Of a stretch of 34,804 bases of DNA, positions 6,470-12,940 are shown in pieces. Position numbers and translations under genes: made by a program. How positions within the stretch are numbered: the first letter of the stretch is position 1; the number at the start of each line of letters is the position of its first letter. Location of the stretch: positions 1 through 34,804 of IMG/VR virus record IMGVR_UViG_3300025872_004374. One strand, 5' to 3'. This DNA is from a virus. The notes beneath the pieces were generated by a model that saw only the letters and a program-made list of their open reading frames with translations, had not been told where the DNA came from and did no database searches.

Positions 6470-6663
6470 TGAAAGAGTGCGCGAGTGTCGATCACGAGGA
6501 AGGTCTCGTCGGTGTCGTAGGCCGACGCTAGGTGCAGACCCTCTCTCTTGAGGAGCTCGGCGGTGTCGTGGTCCCCGCGGAGAACAAGCTGTTCCACACG
6601 GTCAGCGAGGAGCTCCAGCCTGTCGGCGATCAGGAGCTCCAGTCGTTGCTGTTGGTCAGTCAT
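6466..6663 (-). CDS. Small hypothetical helical protein (65 aa)
   Basis: Starts at the ATG at 6663 (MTDQQQRLELLIADRLELL), overlapping the upstream stop by eight bases. The N-terminal 45 residues are a predicted amphipathic, Leu-heptad helix, so dimerisation by a coiled coil is plausible. Function unknown. Confidence 0.6.
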   Translation of the reverse strand: MTDQQQRLELLIADRLELLADRVEQLVLRGDHDTAELLKREGLHLASAYDTDETFLVIDTRALFQ

Positions 6664-6925
6664 AGCGGGAACCGAGGTCGGCACCAGGATTTTCGAAGTG
6701 CTCGACTGAGGCAGCGATGTCAGCCTCGTCGAAGCAGAACTGGACAGGGTTGCCGTTGAGCACGATGTCGTACTGAGTGTACTCCACAGGGCGGAGAGGC
6801 TCACCCTTGTACCAGTCGCCAGCCATCCGTGTTTGGGTCTTGGCGACGATCAGGTACTCGGTGCCAGTCCGAGGGGACTGGTAGGTGGTCAGAGGGAGTG
6901 TTTTCATGATGGGTTGGTTTTCCAT
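6656..6925 (-). CDS. Small hypothetical protein (89 aa), first gene of an operon
   Basis: Two in-frame starts: ATG at 6925 (MENQPIM), exactly six bases after the TACATT -10, and ATG at 6907 (MKTLPLTTYQSPRTG), preceded by AACCAACCCATC. The beta-rich sequence (EYLIVAKTQTRMAGDWYKGE) is followed by an acidic tail. No Shine-Dalgarno sequence is visible. Not recognised. Confidence 0.6.
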   Translation of the reverse strand: MENQPIMKTLPLTTYQSPRTGTEYLIVAKTQTRMAGDWYKGEPLRPVEYTQYDIVLNGNPVQFCFDEADIAASVEHFENPGADLGSRYD

Positions 6926-6931
6926 ATTCCT

Positions 6932-6991
6932 AATGTACCATGCCAGAGCGGGGTTGTGACATGGCCCTTGTGACAGTTTGTCAACTGGCAC
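6932..6991 (-). promoter_or_regulatory. Early promoter cassette 3
   Basis: The 22-bp element at 6991-6970 reads GTGCCAGT, TGAC, AAACTGTCAC. The -10 TACATT is at 6937-6932 with TG one base upstream, separated by 32 nt. ATG follows six bases after the -10. The spacer (AAGGGCCATGTCACAACC) resembles that of cassette 7. Confidence 0.6.
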
Positions 6992-7168
6992 TCACTTGAG
7001 GAGGCCCTCGAGGAAGCCGTTAATGCCCGCTCCGGCAACTGTAGCCCAGAAGGAGGGATCGGTAGCGCATTCGGCGATGGCTTGAGCCCAATCCTCAGGT
7101 GTGGCTTTGGAGAGGGCAGCCCGTTCCTCAGGCGTCAGCTCAGCCATGATCTCGTTCATACTGTCCAT
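6992..7168 (-). CDS. Small hypothetical protein (58 aa)
   Basis: A 58-codon ORF, MDSMNEIMAELTPEERAALS onward, overlapping the end of the upstream gene by 13 nt and ending one base before cassette 3. It is helical and acidic with a hydrophobic C-terminal stretch (ATVAGAGINGFLEGLL). Function unknown. Confidence 0.55.
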   Translation of the reverse strand: MDSMNEIMAELTPEERAALSKATPEDWAQAIAECATDPSFWATVAGAGINGFLEGLLK

Positions 7169-7329
7169 TCGCGTCCCTCCCAGTCCATCAGGTAGACTTG
7201 CTCGAGCTCTTCATCGGTGAGGCTTCTGTATGCGAACTCACGGCACGCGTCCTCAGTGCCCTCGAAGAGGGTGTCGTTGCCGCACATGAGCGACCACTCA
7301 TCGTAGCAGTCGGGGAAGAAAGGGCTCAT
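7156..7329 (-). CDS. Small acidic hypothetical protein (57 aa)
   Basis: A 57-codon ORF starting MSPFFPDCYDEWSLMCGND, with its ATG overlapping the upstream TGA. It is strongly acidic (pattern LTDEELEQVYLMDWEGREW). Short, but continuous with its neighbours. Not recognised. Confidence 0.55.
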   Translation of the reverse strand: MSPFFPDCYDEWSLMCGNDTLFEGTEDACREFAYRSLTDEELEQVYLMDWEGREWTV

Positions 7330-7517
7330 TTGTAACCGTAGTGCTCCTCAATGAGGTTGACAAGGGTGTCGACAGCAAATGGCCGACACCATCCTTTGGT
7401 GATGAGCTTCTCCCTCAGGCTCTCCCGCCGCTCGATGTCGGCGAGAGTGCGGAGACCTTCATCATTCTTTTCGTAGAAGCGTTCCACCGCCTCCCAAGCC
7501 ATCTCTTCAGGCGTCAT
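7326..7517 (-). CDS. Small hypothetical protein (63 aa)
   Basis: Opens MTPEEMAWEAVERFYEKNDE. It overlaps the acidic tail of the upstream gene by 11 nt and the next start by ATGA. Two predicted helices joined by a basic loop. No known domain seen. Confidence 0.6.
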   Translation of the reverse strand: MTPEEMAWEAVERFYEKNDEGLRTLADIERRESLREKLITKGWCRPFAVDTLVNLIEEHYGYK

Positions 7518-7992
7518 CCTCCTCCTCCTCGACTTCCTCCTCCTCGTAAGAGCCGCCGGTCACGATCTGCACGCTGTCGAAGCAGAGAGTGCCGTTGTCG
7601 TCGAAGACATCGCCATTCACCATCTCAAACTCAAACTCCACGATCTGGCCGTGGCCTTGGCTGATGGTGCGCTCCAGCTTGTCGGTAGCGATGATGTCAT
7701 CCACCTTGATGGCGCCGATGGTGCCACTGTCGACCGCGTAGGTACGGCCTTCGGCATCGCAGTAGAAGCCGTCACCGTATGCGGTTCTCAAGATGAAGAA
7801 CTGACGACCGTCAGCGAGCTCCAGAAGGTCACCAGGCTCGTTGTCAGGATCGAATGATTGCTCACACACCTCACTCCACACATCGTCTTCGATGACGTAG
7901 CAGAGGTCGCCGACGTAGTACTTGACAGTTTCGGTGGTCATGGTTTCAAGGAAAGTGGGTTGGAAGTCAGCCATGCGGTCTTGGATGGACAT
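7507..7992 (-). CDS. Hypothetical acidic protein (161 aa; 144 aa from the inner start)
   Basis: The body begins YYVGDLCYVIEDDVWSEVCE, a pattern I associate with short phage proteins of unknown function, and ends in a run of Glu and Asp (SYEEEEVEEEEDDA). Start at 7992 overlaps the upstream 27-codon ORF by ATGA. A second start at 7941 (MTTETVKYYVG) places the conserved block at the N-terminus and is preceded by CAACCCAC and GAAACC, like other cassette leaders. Function unknown. Confidence 0.65.
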   Translation of the reverse strand: MSIQDRMADFQPTFLETMTTETVKYYVGDLCYVIEDDVWSEVCEQSFDPDNEPGDLLELADGRQFFILRTAYGDGFYCDAEGRTYAVDSGTIGAIKVDDIIATDKLERTISQGHGQIVEFEFEMVNGDVFDDNGTLCFDSVQIVTGGSYEEEEVEEEEDDA

Positions 7993-8075
7993 CAGCCGAC
8001 CTCGTTGAGTGCCGCTTCAAGCGTCTCGGCCAGCTTGGAGGAGGAAGGGATGAGGAGGAAAGCGGTTTCGTTCAT
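7992..8075 (-). CDS. Possible 27-aa leader ORF
   Basis: MNETAFLLIPSSSKLAETLE and seven more codons. Its ATG lies exactly six bases after a TAATAT -10 box and its TGA overlaps the next ATG. It could be a leaderless microprotein or a translated 5' leader that couples the following gene. Too short to judge from composition. Confidence 0.4.
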   Translation of the reverse strand: MNETAFLLIPSSSKLAETLEAALNEVG

Positions 8076-8081
8076 GTTTCT

Positions 8082-8139
8082 ATATTAGCGTGCTTGCGGG
8101 TGGAGCGGGGGATTGGTAGGCCGCTTTGTGAACCGGCTG
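8082..8139 (-). promoter_or_regulatory. Early promoter cassette 4
   Basis: A diverged 22-bp element at 8139-8118 (CAGCCGGT, four bases, AAAGCGGCCT) lies 30 nt before a TAATAT box at 8087-8082. The ATG follows six bases on. The spacer shares AATCCCCCGCT with cassette 5. Confidence 0.5.
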
Positions 8140-8148
8140 CGGCACAGC

Positions 8149-8379
8149 CTAGGCCGACTCAAGCTCGGCGGCGATGGCGAGGAGTTGACCTCGAACATCT
8201 TGCATTGTTTCACCGTAAATGTCGTTGTCCTCGTGCCAGAACTCTGGCACCACCTGGTCCGCAGCAGCACGCAGGGCGGCGGCAAGCATCCCTTCATCGT
8301 TTTCGTCGGGGTAGTAAGGGACCGAATTAAAGGCATCGAGCACGGCTTGAGTGGTGGGTGAGAGAGCGTTCTTTTCCAT
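8149..8379 (-). CDS. Small hypothetical protein (76 or 64 aa)
   Basis: Soluble acidic sequence (VPYYPDENDEGMLAAALRAA, then EFWHEDNDIYGETMQDVRG). The ATG at 8379 (MEKNALSPTTQ) lies six bases after TATACT. A GTG at 8343 is preceded by CACCCACCACTCAAGCC, almost identical to the leader of the prohibitin-like gene, and would give 64 aa. No family recognised. Confidence 0.55.
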   Translation of the reverse strand: MEKNALSPTTQAVLDAFNSVPYYPDENDEGMLAAALRAAADQVVPEFWHEDNDIYGETMQDVRGQLLAIAAELESA

Positions 8380-8385
8380 GAGTGT

Positions 8386-8443
8386 AGTATAGGTCATTCT
8401 TAGGGTCAGCGGGGGATTTCTGTTCCAGTTTGGCAACCGGTTG
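8386..8443 (-). promoter_or_regulatory. Early promoter cassette 5
   Basis: The element at 8443-8422 (CAACCGGT, TGCC, AAACTGGAAC) is followed 30 nt later by TATACT at 8391-8386. It retains the inner core but has lost the outer GTG/CAC arms. The spacer shares a block with cassette 4. Confidence 0.5.
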
Positions 8444-8447
8444 GCCC

Positions 8448-8690
8448 TCAGCCCCCACCGTAGACGTAGGACACGATGCCCTCCGGCTGACCGACGACCT
8501 GGAGGGTCTTGTAGGCACCGGACTCGATGGCCTTGTCGAACTCCTCGGCCACGTGGACTTCACCGAACTCATCGGCGAACAGCTCGCGGGCACGCTCCAG
8601 GGAAGCGGCAGCGATGACGACCATCCCGTCGGTGTAGTCGTAGAGGACTTCGTTGATGATGTAGAGGTTCATGGTTAGTTGGTTGTCCAT
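8448..8690 (-). CDS. Small hypothetical protein (80 aa)
   Basis: Core sequence MNLYIINEVLYDYTDGMVVI from 8669, preceded in frame by ATG GAC AAC CAA CTA ACC from 8690. The protein looks like a small alpha/beta fold (AAASLERARELFADEFGEVH) and ends in Gly repeats. Its promoter is embedded in the last codons of the upstream gene. Function unknown. Confidence 0.6.
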   Translation of the reverse strand: MDNQLTMNLYIINEVLYDYTDGMVVIAAASLERARELFADEFGEVHVAEEFDKAIESGAYKTLQVVGQPEGIVSYVYGGG

Positions 8691-8950
8691 CACACTATAC
8701 CATAGTCTTCGAGCTGCTCCTCGAGCTCAGCGGTGAACTGCTCAAGCTCGTCCTCGTCCATGTCGACGAGCACGTAGGTGCTGGCCTTCTCGAGGAGGCT
8801 GTGGAAGTAGTTCCAGTTCGGCAGCACGGCCACAGCCTGACGGCAGCAGTCGGCGACGAGTTCAATGGTGGCTTCGTCGAGGTCGTCCTCGCCGGTGTAG
8901 TTGGCGATGGCGTGCTCGGCGGCTTCGAGGTAGGTTGCGAAGTCAGTCAT
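8690..8950 (-). CDS. Small acidic helical protein (86 aa)
   Basis: Starts at the ATG at 8950 (MTDFATYLEAAEHAIANYT), preceded by AGCAAACCACC. Ends in an Asp/Glu-rich helix. Its final codons (TAT GGT ATA GTG TGA) double as the -10 box of the next gene. Not recognised. Confidence 0.6.
   Translation of the reverse strand: MTDFATYLEAAEHAIANYTGEDDLDEATIELVADCCRQAVAVLPNWNYFHSLLEKASTYVLVDMDEDELEQFTAELEEQLEDYGIV
8694..8699 (-). promoter_or_regulatory. -10 box embedded in a coding end
   Basis: Minus-strand TATGGTATAGTG: TGnTATAGT extended -10 overlaps the stop of the 86-aa gene, and the next ATG follows three bases after it. No 22-bp element is visible at about 31 nt upstream. Confidence 0.4.
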
Positions 8951-8960
8951 GGTGGTTTGC

Positions 8961-9134
8961 TCAGTTGTAGAGGCGGGTGGTTTCGACGTCGCTGTTGGTG
9001 CGGGGGTCGAACTTGACCAGATCGACCACAGCGTCAGGACGCTGCTGGTGGCCGATGGCGGCCATCTTGAGGACCTTGGCTTTGGTGTAGTGGCCGGTGG
9101 CAGCGATGCCATTGACTTGCAGATACCAGTTCAT
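8961..9134 (-). CDS. Small hypothetical protein (57 aa)
   Basis: ATG at 9134 (MNWYLQVNGIAATGHYTKAK), first gene after cassette 6. The N-terminal aromatic strand followed by KAKVLKMA is compatible with a small DNA- or protein-binding fold, but there is no recognisable motif. Preceded by AAAACCACC rather than a Shine-Dalgarno sequence. Confidence 0.6.
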   Translation of the reverse strand: MNWYLQVNGIAATGHYTKAKVLKMAAIGHQQRPDAVVDLVKFDPRTNSDVETTRLYN

Positions 9135-9155
9135 GGTGGTTTTGCTGATAGACCT

Positions 9156-9212
9156 ATCATACACCACCAGCCGCTCAGCACGCGGCGTGTGTGCCGCTTT
9201 TCTGACTGGCAC
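9156..9212 (-). promoter_or_regulatory. Early promoter cassette 6
   Basis: The element at 9212-9191 (GTGCCAGT, CAGA, AAAGCGGCAC) has good GTGCC/GGCAC symmetry and lies within the last codons of the upstream glycosylase gene. TATGAT is at 9161-9156, 29 nt away. The spacer holds a small GCCGC/GCGGC hairpin. The position of the leaderless ATG is ATC here; the usable ATG is 15 nt further on. Confidence 0.6.
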
Positions 9213-9621
9213 ACCAGAACTGGTTGAGGAACATGGTGAGAGCACCGTCATTCACCTCCTCAGGCTTGGGCCTGTGGCCACGGATGAAGATGCGGTGGCT
9301 GTCGTACGCGTACTGCCCGCATCCGTACAGATCACGTGGGTCCTTGCCGTCCCACTTGAGGTATTGCTCGCTCATCCTGCGCAGGCGCTTCGCCTTGACA
9401 TTGCAGAAGCCGTGAGGCTTGAGGAGGTGCTCCAGGAAGTTATCCGAGACGGCCATTGCTTCCGGAGTGGGGAAATGCTGAAGGACTCGAGCGAGCGTCC
9501 GGTCCCACGCCGGCGTGCGCTTGCTCTGATTGAGAAGGACCGCTGCCACCAGGATCTCCCACTCTGTGGTGAGCTGTTGCTGGATGAGCGGTCCGTGGGG
9601 CGTGTAGACGAACTGTCTCAC
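9175..9621 (-). CDS. HhH-GPD base-excision DNA glycosylase, MBD4-like
   Basis: A 148-residue protein. WEILVAAVLLNQSKRTPAW (about 21-39) matches the start of HhH-GPD glycosylases. FCNVKAKRLRRMSEQYL (72-88) corresponds to the helix-hairpin-helix region. LYGCGQYAYDSHRIF (98-112) corresponds to the G/P/D loop with the catalytic Asp at about 107, closest in my memory to the MBD4 thymine-glycosylase domain. It has no Fe-S cluster cysteines. It would remove a damaged or mismatched base, acting on phage or host DNA. The C-terminus encodes the 22-bp regulatory element of the next operon. Confidence 0.7.
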   Translation of the reverse strand: MRQFVYTPHGPLIQQQLTTEWEILVAAVLLNQSKRTPAWDRTLARVLQHFPTPEAMAVSDNFLEHLLKPHGFCNVKAKRLRRMSEQYLKWDGKDPRDLYGCGQYAYDSHRIFIRGHRPKPEEVNDGALTMFLNQFWCASQKSGTHAAC

Positions 9622-9857
9622 TGTTGGTAGTAGTCGTCGGGGTATGTCTCGAGGAGGGCGTAGTAGGCCTCCAGAGCCGAGTAGGTGGGCGGGAGGGCGC
9701 CTATCTTTGCGAGGAGCTTGTCACGGAAGTCGAGGGCACCCTTGGAGTAGTAGTAGCCGTAGACCGTCTCGTGGTCCTTGTCCTCCTCCTGCTTGGTTGC
9801 CAGAGACATCTTGTTCAGCTCCTTGGAGAGCCGCCGAAGCTCCTCAGAGAGACTCAT
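9618..9857 (-). CDS. Small hypothetical protein (79 aa)
   Basis: ATG at 9857 (MSLSEELRRLSKELNKMSL), overlapping the upstream gene by 14 nt; its stop overlaps the glycosylase start by ATGA. It is helical and Tyr-rich (VYGYYYSKG, SALEAYYALLETYPDDYYQQ). Function unknown. Confidence 0.6.
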   Translation of the reverse strand: MSLSEELRRLSKELNKMSLATKQEEDKDHETVYGYYYSKGALDFRDKLLAKIGALPPTYSALEAYYALLETYPDDYYQQ

Positions 9858-10038
9858 TCGGCACCTCCACGTCAAACATCTCAGCCTCCATCAGAAGGTC
9901 ACTGTCGTCCATGAGGATGTACTCGTCGAGGTACATGTCGTAGACGAGGCGCTCGAGTGTCTCCACCTCGATGTCCTTCATCATCTTGTCTGCCAGTCGC
10001 TCAGCGAGGAGAGCGCGCTGCATGTCATTCAGTTTCAT
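9844..10038 (-). CDS. Small acidic helical protein (64 aa)
   Basis: MKLNDMQRALLAERLADKMM onward. An ATGA overlap begins it. The composition is helical with many Met, Asp and Glu. No motif recognised. Confidence 0.6.
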   Translation of the reverse strand: MKLNDMQRALLAERLADKMMKDIEVETLERLVYDMYLDEYILMDDSDLLMEAEMFDVEVPNESL

Positions 10039-10196
10039 TCGCCTTCGTCGCGCATCACGACGCAGAGTTGGTGGAAGGTGAGCTCACCCTTAATGTAGTG
10101 GTCCATGGCTGTCATGAGCACCTCGCTGGGTGTGCATCCGGTCAGTTCTATCTGACGGAGGGTGCTCTCACACCACGTCCGCTTCGCCTCGGTCAT
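10035..10196 (-). CDS. Small hypothetical protein (53 aa)
   Basis: ATG at 10196 (MTEAKRTWCESTLRQIELTG) or four codons upstream at 10208. It overlaps the upstream gene by 29 nt and ends with ATGA into the next. A helical domain with two Cys residues. Not recognised. Confidence 0.5.
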   Translation of the reverse strand: MTEAKRTWCESTLRQIELTGCTPSEVLMTAMDHYIKGELTFHQLCVVMRDEGE

Positions 10197-10518
10197 GTTT
10201 CGCGGCATCGTCAAGCTCCTGGTTGATCCTGTCCAGCTCACGCTGGGTGTACTTGGTGTCGCCTTCCACGGCGTCCCACAGCAGGTTGTGGATGTCCATG
10301 TAGCGGGCTTCCATGCCGAGGACGTAAGCCTCAGGCCCCCAGCCGAAGACGTCGTAGAGAACGCCACGGTAGGAGCGGCGCTTCATCACGTCACCCTCGT
10401 AGATACGGCGGCAGACGTTGTAGAAGGCTTTCTGCTGATCCTCAGTAGGAAGGTTCTCCCACCACGTCTCCATCTCCGATGTCCACTGCTCCGTAGCTTC
10501 TCTCCACTGTCGAGACAT
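10168..10518 (-). CDS. Hypothetical protein (116 aa)
   Basis: ATG at 10518 (MSRQWREATEQWTSEMETWW) is preceded by GGAGTGGCAGGAG, one of the few good Shine-Dalgarno sequences here. The longer open frame upstream is Ser/Thr-rich and lies in the neighbour. Trp-rich and helical. It overlaps the AbrB-like gene by 77 nt, which is long for this genome. Function unknown. Confidence 0.55.
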   Translation of the reverse strand: MSRQWREATEQWTSEMETWWENLPTEDQQKAFYNVCRRIYEGDVMKRRSYRGVLYDVFGWGPEAYVLGMEARYMDIHNLLWDAVEGDTKYTQRELDRINQELDDAAKHDRGEADVV

Positions 10519-10708
10519 CTCCTGCCACTCCGGACTGTCCAAGAAGCTCGTCCGTGACTTTGGTGATTCGGATGCTGTCTCCGACGACTGTCCAGTCGAG
10601 GACTGTTCCTTCGTCCCATCCGAGTTGTTCCCAGATGGCATCAGGGATCTCAAAGAAGAGTTCTCCATTGTCGAGTTCTTGCAGTTCTACTGTTTGGTCC
10701 AGGGACAT
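10442..10708 (-). CDS. AbrB/SpoVT-like small DNA-binding protein (88 aa)
   Basis: Residues 1-52 (ELDNGELFFEIPDAIWEQLG, then GTVLDWTVVGDSIRITKV) match the swapped-hairpin AbrB/MazE fold: a strand, the IPxxxWEQLGW helix and two strands. Such proteins are dimeric transcription factors or antitoxins. The last 30 residues lie over the next gene and look less structured. AGGA lies 12 nt upstream of the ATG. No toxin partner is visible next to it. Confidence 0.6.
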   Translation of the reverse strand: MSLDQTVELQELDNGELFFEIPDAIWEQLGWDEGTVLDWTVVGDSIRITKVTDELLGQSGVAGDVSTVERSYGAVDIGDGDVVGEPSY

Positions 10709-11079
10709 GGCTTTTCGTATCCTTTGAAGATGATTGCGTGGCCAGACAGGTACATCTCGCGAGAGAGTTCCTGCCCGCTGGGAGTATAGACGCGTGCGAT
10801 GGTGCGACCGTAGAGATCCGTGCCGACACGATCGATGGTCAAGTCAGATCCTCCGATCAGTTTCGCAAGGTAATCGCGGGAAGCGACCGCAGCTGGTTTG
10901 TCCGCCTTCTTCTTGGCGGTGTTCTTCATCTCAGGCGTGTCGATGCACGCGAGGCGGACTTTCTCACCTGAGCTGAGAGTGATGGTGTCACCGTCGTAGA
11001 CGGATTTCACCGTCTCGGCGTTCGCCGCAGCAGGTAGCAGGAGCAAAGCGGCGAGCAGAGACTTAAAGACGCGTTCCAT
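10687..11079 (-). CDS. Secreted staphylococcal-nuclease-like (thermonuclease) protein
   Basis: A signal peptide spans residues 1-21 (MERVFKSLLAALLLLPAAANA). The SNase fold follows: VKSVYDGDTITLSSGEKVRL, then ACIDTPE with the catalytic-region residues, then DLYGRTIARVY and a C-terminal helix region. SNase family enzymes cleave DNA or RNA with Ca2+. At 130 aa it is full length for a compact member. Export implies action in the periplasm or outside; degrading host DNA after lysis is one idea. Confidence 0.75.
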   Translation of the reverse strand: MERVFKSLLAALLLLPAAANAETVKSVYDGDTITLSSGEKVRLACIDTPEMKNTAKKKADKPAAVASRDYLAKLIGGSDLTIDRVGTDLYGRTIARVYTPSGQELSREMYLSGHAIIFKGYEKPCPWTKQ

Positions 11080-11242
11080 GTTCGATGATGTCGAGCAGAC
11101 GGGTTGAATCCACCATGAGGAGGTCGTTCCTCATGCGGTTGAGCTTGTCACGCCCCTTCGGGGTGGACTTCTGAGTTGCTAGGACGACGGCGTCCTTACC
11201 GACGTACTCGATGAGACGGATCTCACTGGGCGCATTCCACAT
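11063..11242 (-). CDS. Small hypothetical protein (59 aa)
   Basis: ATG at 11242 (MWNAPSEIRLIEYVGKDAVV), overlapping both neighbours by about 20 nt. Basic middle (TQKSTPKGRDKLNRMRNDL). Function unknown. Confidence 0.55.
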   Translation of the reverse strand: MWNAPSEIRLIEYVGKDAVVLATQKSTPKGRDKLNRMRNDLLMVDSTRLLDIIEHGTRL

Positions 11243-11411
11243 AGTTCTCAACGACGAATGGATCTTCAATGATGGACACGTAGTCGATGTCCTCTCCGGC
11301 CTCCTGCAGGGCTCGGACAGCACTCGCGACGGACATGAACCGACGCGTGCACTTCCAGCCCCAATCAGAGCCTTGCCAGGCTTGACCCTGGTCATTCAGA
11401 ACGATGAACAT
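11223..11411 (-). CDS. Small hypothetical protein (62 aa)
   Basis: ATG at 11411 (MFIVLNDQGQAWQGSDWGW), 20-nt overlap with the upstream gene. The pattern FMSVASAVRALQEAGEDIDY suggests a strand-helix fold. Not recognised. Confidence 0.55.
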   Translation of the reverse strand: MFIVLNDQGQAWQGSDWGWKCTRRFMSVASAVRALQEAGEDIDYVSIIEDPFVVENYVECAQ

Positions 11412-11979
11412 TGAATGCTCCCCCAAGCAGGTTCAGTGTAGCAGGAGTCTTACCACGATGAACCAGTCCGTTGCGCGAACCCTGCCACAGACGGCTGGCG
11501 TCCATGGAGTGCTTGTCGGCGTGGCCACCAGCGATCTGAGAGAACTCCTTGATGAAGGCACGCACGTCCTCGTAGGAGACGTTGAGGTCGGTTTCTGCCT
11601 TCCACACGAGGCGGTAGGAGCGGCCCTCGACCTTGCGGTCGCTGAAGGTCGCGTAGGCGAACCATGGCTCGAAGCCCTCGTCGGTGAAGTGCTTGACCAT
11701 GAGCTCGGGCTCGATGGGGCACTTGTCGAAGTCGAGAGCGATGGCAGTCTGCTGCCGCCAGCAGTTCTTCTGGTGGCCGTCGGCCTCGGTGAGGAGGTCG
11801 TGGCCGTTGAACAGACAGCCGTACCACGGCGTGCCTTGGTTGGTGACGAGGTCGATGAAGCGGTCCTCGTCCAGCGCCACCCATGGCGACTGGATCATCA
11901 CGTCACGCAGCTTGCCGTACTCCTGAATGGTCTCAGGCTTGGCGGCGCGTGGTTTACCGAGCTGGCAGAGGAAAGTCAT
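11392..11979 (-). CDS. Putative archaeo-eukaryotic primase (AEP)-fold protein, standalone
   Basis: A 195-residue protein with TAIALDFDKCP (DxD at residues 83 and 85), then SYRLVWK (about 121-127), then SMDASRLWQGS (Asp160). This order, a metal-binding DhD, a short RLVW strand and a later D with SRxWxG, is the layout of the AEP/prim-pol catalytic domain. I do not see the fingers-type zinc motif or a fused helicase. If active it could make primers or short DNA; it may equally be an inactive relative. Leader CAACCAACC, with TACAAT 22 nt before the ATG. Confidence 0.5.
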   Translation of the reverse strand: MTFLCQLGKPRAAKPETIQEYGKLRDVMIQSPWVALDEDRFIDLVTNQGTPWYGCLFNGHDLLTEADGHQKNCWRQQTAIALDFDKCPIEPELMVKHFTDEGFEPWFAYATFSDRKVEGRSYRLVWKAETDLNVSYEDVRAFIKEFSQIAGGHADKHSMDASRLWQGSRNGLVHRGKTPATLNLLGGAFNVHRSE

Positions 11980-12001
11980 GGTTGGTTGGTTGTCTGTGCC
12001 T

Positions 12002-12007
12002 ATTGTA
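12002..12007 (-). promoter_or_regulatory. Putative extended -10 of the primase-like operon
   Basis: Minus-strand TGTGGTACAATAGGCAC contains TGnTACAAT. The transcript would begin close to AGACAACCAACC and the ATG of the primase-like gene. No 22-bp element is present upstream. Confidence 0.5.
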
Positions 12008-12013
12008 CCACAT

Positions 12014-12265
12014 TCAGGAGCCCTTGAGAGCTCGTGCGATGGAGTTCTTGACGAAGTTGAGGATGAGGTAGCCGCCGAAGACCTGAGGCCACGTCACGGC
12101 AAATCCGATGAGGAAGTGCAGGACGCTCCAGAAGACGGTCGTGGCGATGAGGAAGACGATGATGTTGGCAATTACCTCCCCGATGTCTGATCCGATGCGC
12201 TCTGCGTCGGTCATCTTAGCACGCTCCAGTTGCTTGAGCACTTTGTTGATGTTGGTGTCAGTCAT
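12014..12265 (-). CDS. Small membrane protein (83 aa)
   Basis: ATG at 12265 (MTDTNINKVLKQLERAKMTD), overlapping the upstream gene by eight bases. Two hydrophobic stretches (VIANIIVFLIATTVFWSVLH and ITGFAVTW-like VFGGYLIL) suggest one or two membrane passes. Function unknown. Confidence 0.55.
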   Translation of the reverse strand: MTDTNINKVLKQLERAKMTDAERIGSDIGEVIANIIVFLIATTVFWSVLHFLIGFAVTWPQVFGGYLILNFVKNSIARALKGS

Positions 12266-12446
12266 TGTGGGTGATGGCGTGGGAGTTGAAGAAGGCGACA
12301 GCAGCCAGGGTGTCAGCGATGACCTGCTCCTGAGCTTCGGTGGTCTTAACGTCGTCGAACGGAGCGAGCTTGTCATCCATGCCTCGGTTGATGAGGTCCT
12401 GGAGGATAGCGAACTGACCGTCAGTGAGGTGAATGGTGTGGCTCAT
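12258..12446 (-). CDS. Small hypothetical protein (62 aa)
   Basis: ATG at 12446 (MSHTIHLTDGQFAILQDLIN) overlapping by ATGA. Helical and acidic; the opening resembles short regulatory phage proteins, but I cannot name a family. Confidence 0.55.
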   Translation of the reverse strand: MSHTIHLTDGQFAILQDLINRGMDDKLAPFDDVKTTEAQEQVIADTLAAVAFFNSHAITHND

Positions 12447-12628
12447 TGCCCCGGATAGTTGAAGAGCTTGTTGATCCGATCGACCTCCTGCTCGAAGCAC
12501 TCCACGGTCTCAAATGGATCCATGTCGTGATCTTTCGCAAGTTGGTCGAGCCTCCAACGATAGGCCTCCGACTCAAGGAGCTGCTGAAGAATGAAGCGGC
12601 GAACCGCCTCTTTGTGCCTGAGTTTCAT
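12443..12628 (-). CDS. Small helical protein (61 aa)
   Basis: MKLRHKEAVRRFILQQLLES onward; ATGA overlaps at both ends. Two basic and acidic amphipathic helices. Function unknown. Confidence 0.55.
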   Translation of the reverse strand: MKLRHKEAVRRFILQQLLESEAYRWRLDQLAKDHDMDPFETVECFEQEVDRINKLFNYPGQ

Positions 12629-12768
12629 CGTCCGCGGTAGCAGTTGGTGTTCTCGACGCAGCCGTAGGAGGCGAAGCTCGAGTTGGCGGTGGAGTCCCTC
12701 GCTGAGGTGAAGACCAGAAGGCCCACCAGAGCGAGGAAGAGGGAGGAGGAAACGAGGATGGCTTTCAT
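12625..12768 (-). CDS. Small secreted or anchored protein (47 aa)
   Basis: ATG at 12768 (MKAILVSSSLFLALVGLLVF) gives an N-terminal signal or anchor segment. A short tail with two Cys residues (YGCVENTNCYRGR) could form a disulfide outside the cytoplasm. One base separates it from the upstream stop. Confidence 0.5.
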   Translation of the reverse strand: MKAILVSSSLFLALVGLLVFTSARDSTANSSFASYGCVENTNCYRGR

Positions 12769-12769
12769 C

Positions 12770-12934
12770 TCAGTAACCGTTGAGGAAGTCGTGGAGAGCT
12801 TCTTGGTACTGCTCCTCAGTCTCGAAGGTGCGAGCACCGATGGTGCAAGGGAAGGTCCGCTTGGGGGCAGCGGCCTTGCTGGGCTCACGGCCTTGAGCGA
12901 TGACCTGAGCGGTGTAGGGGTTGGTGTTGTTCAT
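12770..12934 (-). CDS. Small hypothetical protein (54 aa), leaderless candidate
   Basis: MNNTNPYTAQVIAQGREPSK onward. The ATG at 12934 lies exactly six bases after the TACAGT -10, so it would be the first codon of the mRNA. No in-frame ATG exists downstream, which makes this the clearest leaderless case in the window. Basic N-terminal half; function unknown. Confidence 0.6.
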   Translation of the reverse strand: MNNTNPYTAQVIAQGREPSKAAAPKRTFPCTIGARTFETEEQYQEALHDFLNGY

Positions 12935-12940
12935 GTTTGT

